Positions 59,971 to 64,000 of a DNA stretch of 64,000 nt are shown one piece after another. Numbering within the stretch: the stretch's first letter is position 1; each line of letters opens with the position of its first letter. Where the stretch lies: NCBI GenBank assembly GCA_019054805.1, contig JAHQIY010000001.1, forward strand, positions 9,748,501 through 9,812,500, in the 5' to 3' direction. This DNA is from Brachionus manjavacas. Lineage: Eukaryota; Rotifera; Eurotatoria; Ploima; Brachionidae. The notes beneath the pieces were generated by a model, which worked only from the letters and a program-made list of their open reading frames with translations, was not told where the DNA came from and searched no databases. Made by a program: the position numbers and the translations under genes.

Positions 59971-61327
59971 TTTTTATACGATAGTTTAAATAATTTTTTT
60001 TTAATTTTTACATAACATAATTATGGGTTTAAACATGGAAAAATTACTTAGGCCCTCTTTGGTACCTTCATGATTCGAATTTCAAAATTTTTGTATTTTT
60101 TTATAATAAAAAAAAGCAGAGTTTTAATTGTTTTGAATTTTTTTTGGGTGCTTTTTTGGTTCTAACATATAATTAGCATCGGTTATTTTTCCAATAATTA
60201 GAGATATCGGGTTATGTAATGTTAACAACAAGATAAGGTCCAAATGCTAGTTTGAAGATAAGTGTTTTTGTTTGCTTACAAGCGATAAGTTTAACTAAGT
60301 TTACCATTATTGAAGTATTTGTTATCTTTAATTAAAAATTTGGCTTCGAATTAGTACGGATTTACTTGGTTTAATTTTAAATCTGACGGAAACTCAATTT
60401 TTGTGTATTTGACCATAGTTAAATAATTTTTGTTTTTAATTAGAATTATCGATCGATTAAACAAGACTAGAAAATCTTTTCTCGTTTAGCTTTGATCCAT
60501 TAATAGGAAAAATTAAAAAATCAACACCTCTAGTAAAAAAAATTTTGACTAGTTTTTAAATTATTTTTTTTATAAAAACAAATTATGGGCTCCATTTGAG
60601 ATAGTTTGATGAAAAAACTTGAAATTCTGAGAAACAAGAAGGTAGTGACAGTTAAGTTTAACAATATTGTCTTTTGTTGTTTAACAAATAAACAAACTTT
60701 GAAAAATTTAGATAAAAAATGCAATTTGCCTGAACATTTGACAAACAAAAGAGAGCCGGCATATTTTTATTTCCGAGTATTTCAATTAACATATCCCCAA
60801 GTGTTGAGTGTGTACAATTTTTGCCAAGAAAAAGAACTCAAACTATTTTAGCTTTGTGAAATAAAATATTTTATTTAAACATCAAAGGCCAATACAATAA
60901 ATTCAGGTATTAGATAATAGTTTGTATATGAGCAAATTGTTTTCGATTACCTAGTTTTAGAGGAGAAATTTCAGAATTCAATTCATAAATTTTATTTTTT
61001 GTTTCAAAATAGCAATTTATTGTTGAATTAAAAGTTTTCATGTTATGCCAATTTAAATAGAGACTAATTTTTGATATTTTAGAAAAGAAATTGCAATTAA
61101 TTTTTGTACAATAACATGATTAGTTTGGCTTTTTAATTTATTATTTTATTAGAAAAGCTCAAGGCCAAAAAGGTGAATTTCGTTGAATGTTTATCTTGCT
61201 TTTACCTTGGCTATTATTATATCTACGAGCTTTAATATAATAAAATGAATTTTTAATTTAAAAGGCTTCAATTTCAACAAATAACGCCAACCTCCCGTTT
61301 TTAAACAATTTTCTCTTATTTTAATAT
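59971..61327. other. intergenic region
   Basis: A/T-rich. An 81-codon plus-strand frame at 60606-60851 (ending KREPAYFYFRVFQ...CQEKELKLF) has a fairly protein-like composition, but no family match, no homologous neighbour and a competing frame on the other strand; undecided. The rest shows nothing. Confidence 0.4.
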
Positions 61328-61562
61328 TTATTCTAAAATTTCGAGTTTAAATGTTTTGTCTAAATTTAGCAAATCAGTTTCAAGTGGGTCTGAGCGTCTT
61401 GACAAATTACAGTCAGATTCTGTGGCCGATCCGTATCGGCTTGTACGATAAGAGTCTATAATTCCTCTAGAATAAGAAGTATTTTTCATTTTAAAAATTA
61501 GTTTAAATGGAAGACCGTCATGGCTGCTTAGAATCTTCATCTTCTTTACAGTATTGTCAGCC
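61328..61562 (-). CDS. possible terminal exon of an unrecognised gene
   Basis: The minus-strand frame opens after an acceptor (GAAAATTAG) at 61563 and reads ADNTVKKMKILSSHDGLPFK, then YSRGIIDSYRTSRYGSATES and RRSDPLETDLLNLDKTFKLE before the stop at 61328. The tail is Ser/Arg-rich and polar. I recognise no family. Support comes from three downstream degenerate copies of this exon (62100-62640), each with the acceptor-like ATTAG at the same place where that end is preserved, which implies it was once a real exon. No upstream exons were found before the opposite-strand gene at 63380, so the gene may itself be a remnant. Confidence 0.35.
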
Positions 61563-62099
61563 CTAATTTTCAATATTTTAATTCAAGTTAAATAAAAGAA
61601 AATCTTTTTAATTTTTAATTTTTTTTTAATTTGATAATAGTAATAGTACTAATTTAACAGTGGTTAGAGGGTCTATTGTCAGGCAAACTTTGACAGTCGA
61701 TTTTTTCGAGAAGGCTCTAATAGCTTAGATTTCTTATTCAAGGAATTGATTTTGTTGCTCAAATGCATTGTTAATAATATGTCTTTTCTTTGAATAAGTG
61801 ACCAAATCGGCAATAAAAATACTTAAAGTGGTCATTAGCTTGCGGTTCAGATATTTTGATAAGACCCATTATTTGATTTGACTTTGTTTTTCCATTTCAA
61901 ATTTGTAGAGAATATCACTCTAAGATCACTTTTCGCTTCAGATTCATCACGCTATCTTCCATCTATAAAAAAAATGATTTTCTTTTTGACAATTGTGCAT
62001 CACTATGAATTTATTGAAATTAAATTTTAACGATGTAATTGAATTTTGTTTTTATAATACAATACAACAAAAAATTTTTCAAAATTATAAAATATTTAA

Positions 62100-62645
62100 G
62101 AAATTAAAGTCAATTGAGAGGCCTTTCAGATACGGATCCCGCAGCATGATCACATTTCGAATTCTTCCATAATTAGATTTTGTTTTTTATTCTATTTTTA
62201 TTTATATGGAAGACCAAAATGACTGGTCATAACCATTTCTTTCCCGACCTGAGTTCTAATTTTTAATAATTTTAAAAATTTTAGATAAATTTTTATTTTT
62301 GGACAAATTGATGTTATACTGAGTGGCCATTCCGCATCCACTGGCACCATAAAAGTCTAAGATTCCTTTGGAATCAGAAATTTTTTTTATTTAGATATTA
62401 ATTTAAATGGAGGACCACAATGGCTGAACAGAACCATTTGCGTTTTCTGTTCCTAATTCGATTCTAATTTTTTTATTCAATTTACAAAAAAAGAATAATT
62501 CTTAAAGAATTAAATTTTTTGAAATTTTGTTTCTTTAGTAGAAAATCAACACAGTTCTTTTTGGACAAATTAATGCCATATTAAGAGGCCATCCCGCATC
62601 CGTTTGCTTAATAAAAAACTGCTATTCTTCCAGAAAAATTCTTTG
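62100..62645 (-). repeat. degenerate tandem copies of the 61328-61562 exon
   Basis: At least three copies follow the 61.4-kb exon in the same orientation. On the plus strand they show GGCC...TCCGCATCC/GATCCGTATC-type blocks (61425, about 62120, 62323, 62580), TGGAAGACC/TGGAGGACC with ATGGCTG or ATGACTG (61508, 62205, 62408), and TTCTAATTTTT at the acceptor end. Translation of the copy at about 62190-62290 gives IRTQVGKEMVMTSHFGLPYK, clearly related to the SSHDGLPFK exon; the copy at about 62340-62480 gives FSHCGPPFKLISK in a shifted frame. Stops and frameshifts show these are decayed. Spacing is about 200-260 bp. Confidence 0.55.
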
Positions 62646-63379
62646 AAAAAAAGGCTAATTGTGTCCAATTTCGAGAGTATGAATTAAATTTTTTCTAGAC
62701 TATTTTTGAGGGTTAGATAATGAAGAACTAGAGCTAGATTAATTGGGTTATGTGACTAGAGCAATTAGGCTCAATGACATGGCTGAGAAGTGCATTAAAA
62801 AATAGTCCAAAAAAATCTAGCAAATTATTCTGCTAAAGATAAAATTTAATTAAATTGAAAGCTTCTTTTATTTTTGTAGAAAAAAAAAAAGCAAATTTAA
62901 TTAAAATCATAAACGCATTTTGAATCATAGGCCAAGTCTAGTTGATTCATAATGGTATGAATAAATAAATATTTGGCAAAAGGTTTTGCATAAACAGCCT
63001 TTTAAATTGAATCGATTATCTTTCATCGAGTTGTTGGCTTGAGCTCTGCTTTCTATCCAATTAGTGTCTTAACAACACCTAAGCTATTACATAAATGACC
63101 ATAGAGTTGCGTAATTTTCTAATTATTTAAAAATCAGCTGCTGCCAATGCTTATTACAAGCGTGCTAATAAATTGGTTTCCTCTATTATGCTTTCTCTTT
63201 CTCTCTCTTTCTTTTTGTTTCTTTTTCTCCCCCTCTCGCATTTGTTTTATCATTTAAAGCCAATTTGAAGCACACTTAACTCAATTTTCTAATTTTAGAA
63301 AAAAACACAAAAAAAAAAATTTAAATTCTTGTATCTATGCTTAAACGGTGGTTAACATTTAGTTAGAAGAAGAGTCAAG
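62646..63379. promoter_or_regulatory. upstream region of the GC-rich gene, with a pyrimidine tract
   Basis: The left part is A/T-rich and featureless. A CT-rich tract at about 63190-63238 (CTTTCTCTTTCTCTCTTTC and following) lies 140-190 bp before the ATG at 63380. On the other strand it reads GAGA-like, a common promoter-proximal motif in animals. A regulatory role is inference. Confidence 0.35.
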
Positions 63380-64000
63380 ATGAAAAAAGACGACATTATC
63401 AAGCAAAAGCTGTTCGAGACATGCAACCTGAGCAACTTCTATCTAGAGTACATAATCGATTGCAAATGGGAGGACGAGAGTCCCATGCACTTGGCCAATT
63501 GCTACAAGCAAAAGCTGTACGAAATAGCGGACAAGTACGACCGGATGCTGGAGGCGAGCCGACAGCGAGACCAACTGTACCTTTCGTTGGACAAGTCGGC
63601 CCGATTCGGCAAAAGCTTGACCAGCACCAGCACCCCTAACAAGTCCAAGTCGAACTGTTCGTCGCACGCCACCACACCGACCACGCCGACCAGCGGCCGC
63701 ATCTTTGTTCGCTCGGCGTCCACCTCGTCCAACATCGGCCGAGTGCACAAGTCCCACAAGAAGCTGAGCAATTTGGAGCAGCGCATTCACTCGATCTACT
63801 ACGACGAGTTCGACCAGGACGACATTGAGCACGAGTACAGATGCGAGGCGAGCACTGGCGACTTGTTCAACGAGGACGAGTACGAAATCGACTACCAGGA
63901 AGACCTTGATCCGGCCATTACCAATCTAAATCAAAATATAGAAAAATCCTATTCCAATTTGAGCAAGGACTCCGGCGTGCTCATTGACAGCTATCATTCG
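63380..64000 (+). CDS. GC-rich 5' coding exon of an unrecognised gene, runs off the window
   Basis: The ATG at 63380 opens 207 codons without a stop to the last base. Base and codon use (GAC, GAG, AAG, CTG, TCG, GCC) are strikingly G+C-rich compared with every other gene here. Order of features: an N-terminal helical part with several Cys and aromatic residues (KQKLFETCNLSNFYLEYIID and CKWEDESPMHLANCYKQKLY, about 8-52), a charged helix (IADKYDRMLEASRQRDQLYL, about 54-73), a Ser/Thr/Pro-rich linker (about 80-120, with TPTTPTS), a basic KSHKKLSNLEQR, and a strongly acidic segment (YYDEFDQDDIEHEY, EDEYEIDYQEDLD). It has no signal peptide or membrane segment. I recognise no family; the composition suggests a scaffold or cytoskeletal regulator, which is only a guess. 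Frames on the opposite strand here are shadows. Confidence 0.7.
   Translation, partial: MKKDDIIKQKLFETCNLSNFYLEYIIDCKWEDESPMHLANCYKQKLYEIADKYDRMLEASRQRDQLYLSLDKSARFGKSLTSTSTPNKSKSNCSSHATTPTTPTSGRIFVRSASTSSNIGRVHKSHKKLSNLEQRIHSIYYDEFDQDDIEHEYRCEASTGDLFNEDEYEIDYQEDLDPAITNLNQNIEKSYSNLSKDSGVLIDSYHS

Noticed and set aside
60606..60851. 81-codon plus-strand frame as a gene
   Set aside because: Some protein-like character but overlapping a similar minus frame, without family, intron signals or conserved context; left as undecided.
63443..63832. Minus-strand frames of 94-129 codons in the GC-rich segment
   Set aside because: Both are shadows: the plus frame from 63380 has an ATG, balanced codon use and no stops to the window end, while G+C-rich coding DNA commonly leaves open antisense frames.

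Overview
This is an AT-rich (by eye about three-quarters A+T) nuclear segment of an animal genome. The genes are spliced eukaryotic genes. Introns are mostly 45-65 nt, with T-rich acceptors ending in ttttag or ttaaag, and a minority are kilobase-sized and full of repeats. Gene content is metazoan and ciliate-bearing: dynein-2 heavy chain for intraflagellar transport, an achaete-scute-type bHLH factor, a divergent class A GPCR, a YTHDF m6A reader, ribosomal protein L22 and mitochondrial DECR1. A small-genome invertebrate such as a monogonont rotifer (Brachionus-like) fits, but that is inference; no ribosomal RNA or mitochondrial marker is present to settle it.

Layout. 1-3150 has no recognisable gene. 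3151-3834 (-) is RPL22 in four exons, one intron of which holds an unusual GC-rich structured segment. 4314-5049 (+) is a TMEM205-like membrane protein. 5808-7021 (-) is mitochondrial 2,4-dienoyl-CoA reductase in five exons. 7698-32766 (+) is a complete DYNC2H1-type gene that I resolve into 29 exons coding for 4278 residues. Its six large introns are loaded with foldback elements, a truncated LINE and retroelement tails. 34380-35003 (-) is an unrecognised single-exon gene. 36892-37401 (+) is a bHLH gene with a TATA box. 37402-45600 is a gene-poor stretch holding a Ty3/gypsy LTR plus gag start joined to a decayed mariner/Tc1 transposase. 45620-47269 (+) is a GPCR-like gene, 49820-51244 (+) a tetraspanin-like gene with a decayed partial copy upstream, and 52562-53773 (+) YTHDF. 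53774-63379 is mostly non-coding, with two inverted-repeat (MITE-like) elements and a decayed tandem array of an exon on the minus strand. The window closes inside a strikingly GC-rich open reading frame that starts at 63380.

Gene relations. These are independent eukaryotic genes, not an operon. RPL22/TMEM205-like and DECR1/DYNC2H1 are head-to-head pairs with short (about 0.5-0.7 kb) shared upstream regions. TMEM205-like and DECR1 converge. I did not find a multi-gene system such as a defence island. The most interesting material is the nested and rearranged transposon debris, the tandem decayed exon array, the candidate intronic RNA in RPL22, and several gene-structure oddities in DYNC2H1 (a GC-AG intron, an 18-nt microexon, and a 48-nt stop-free intron).
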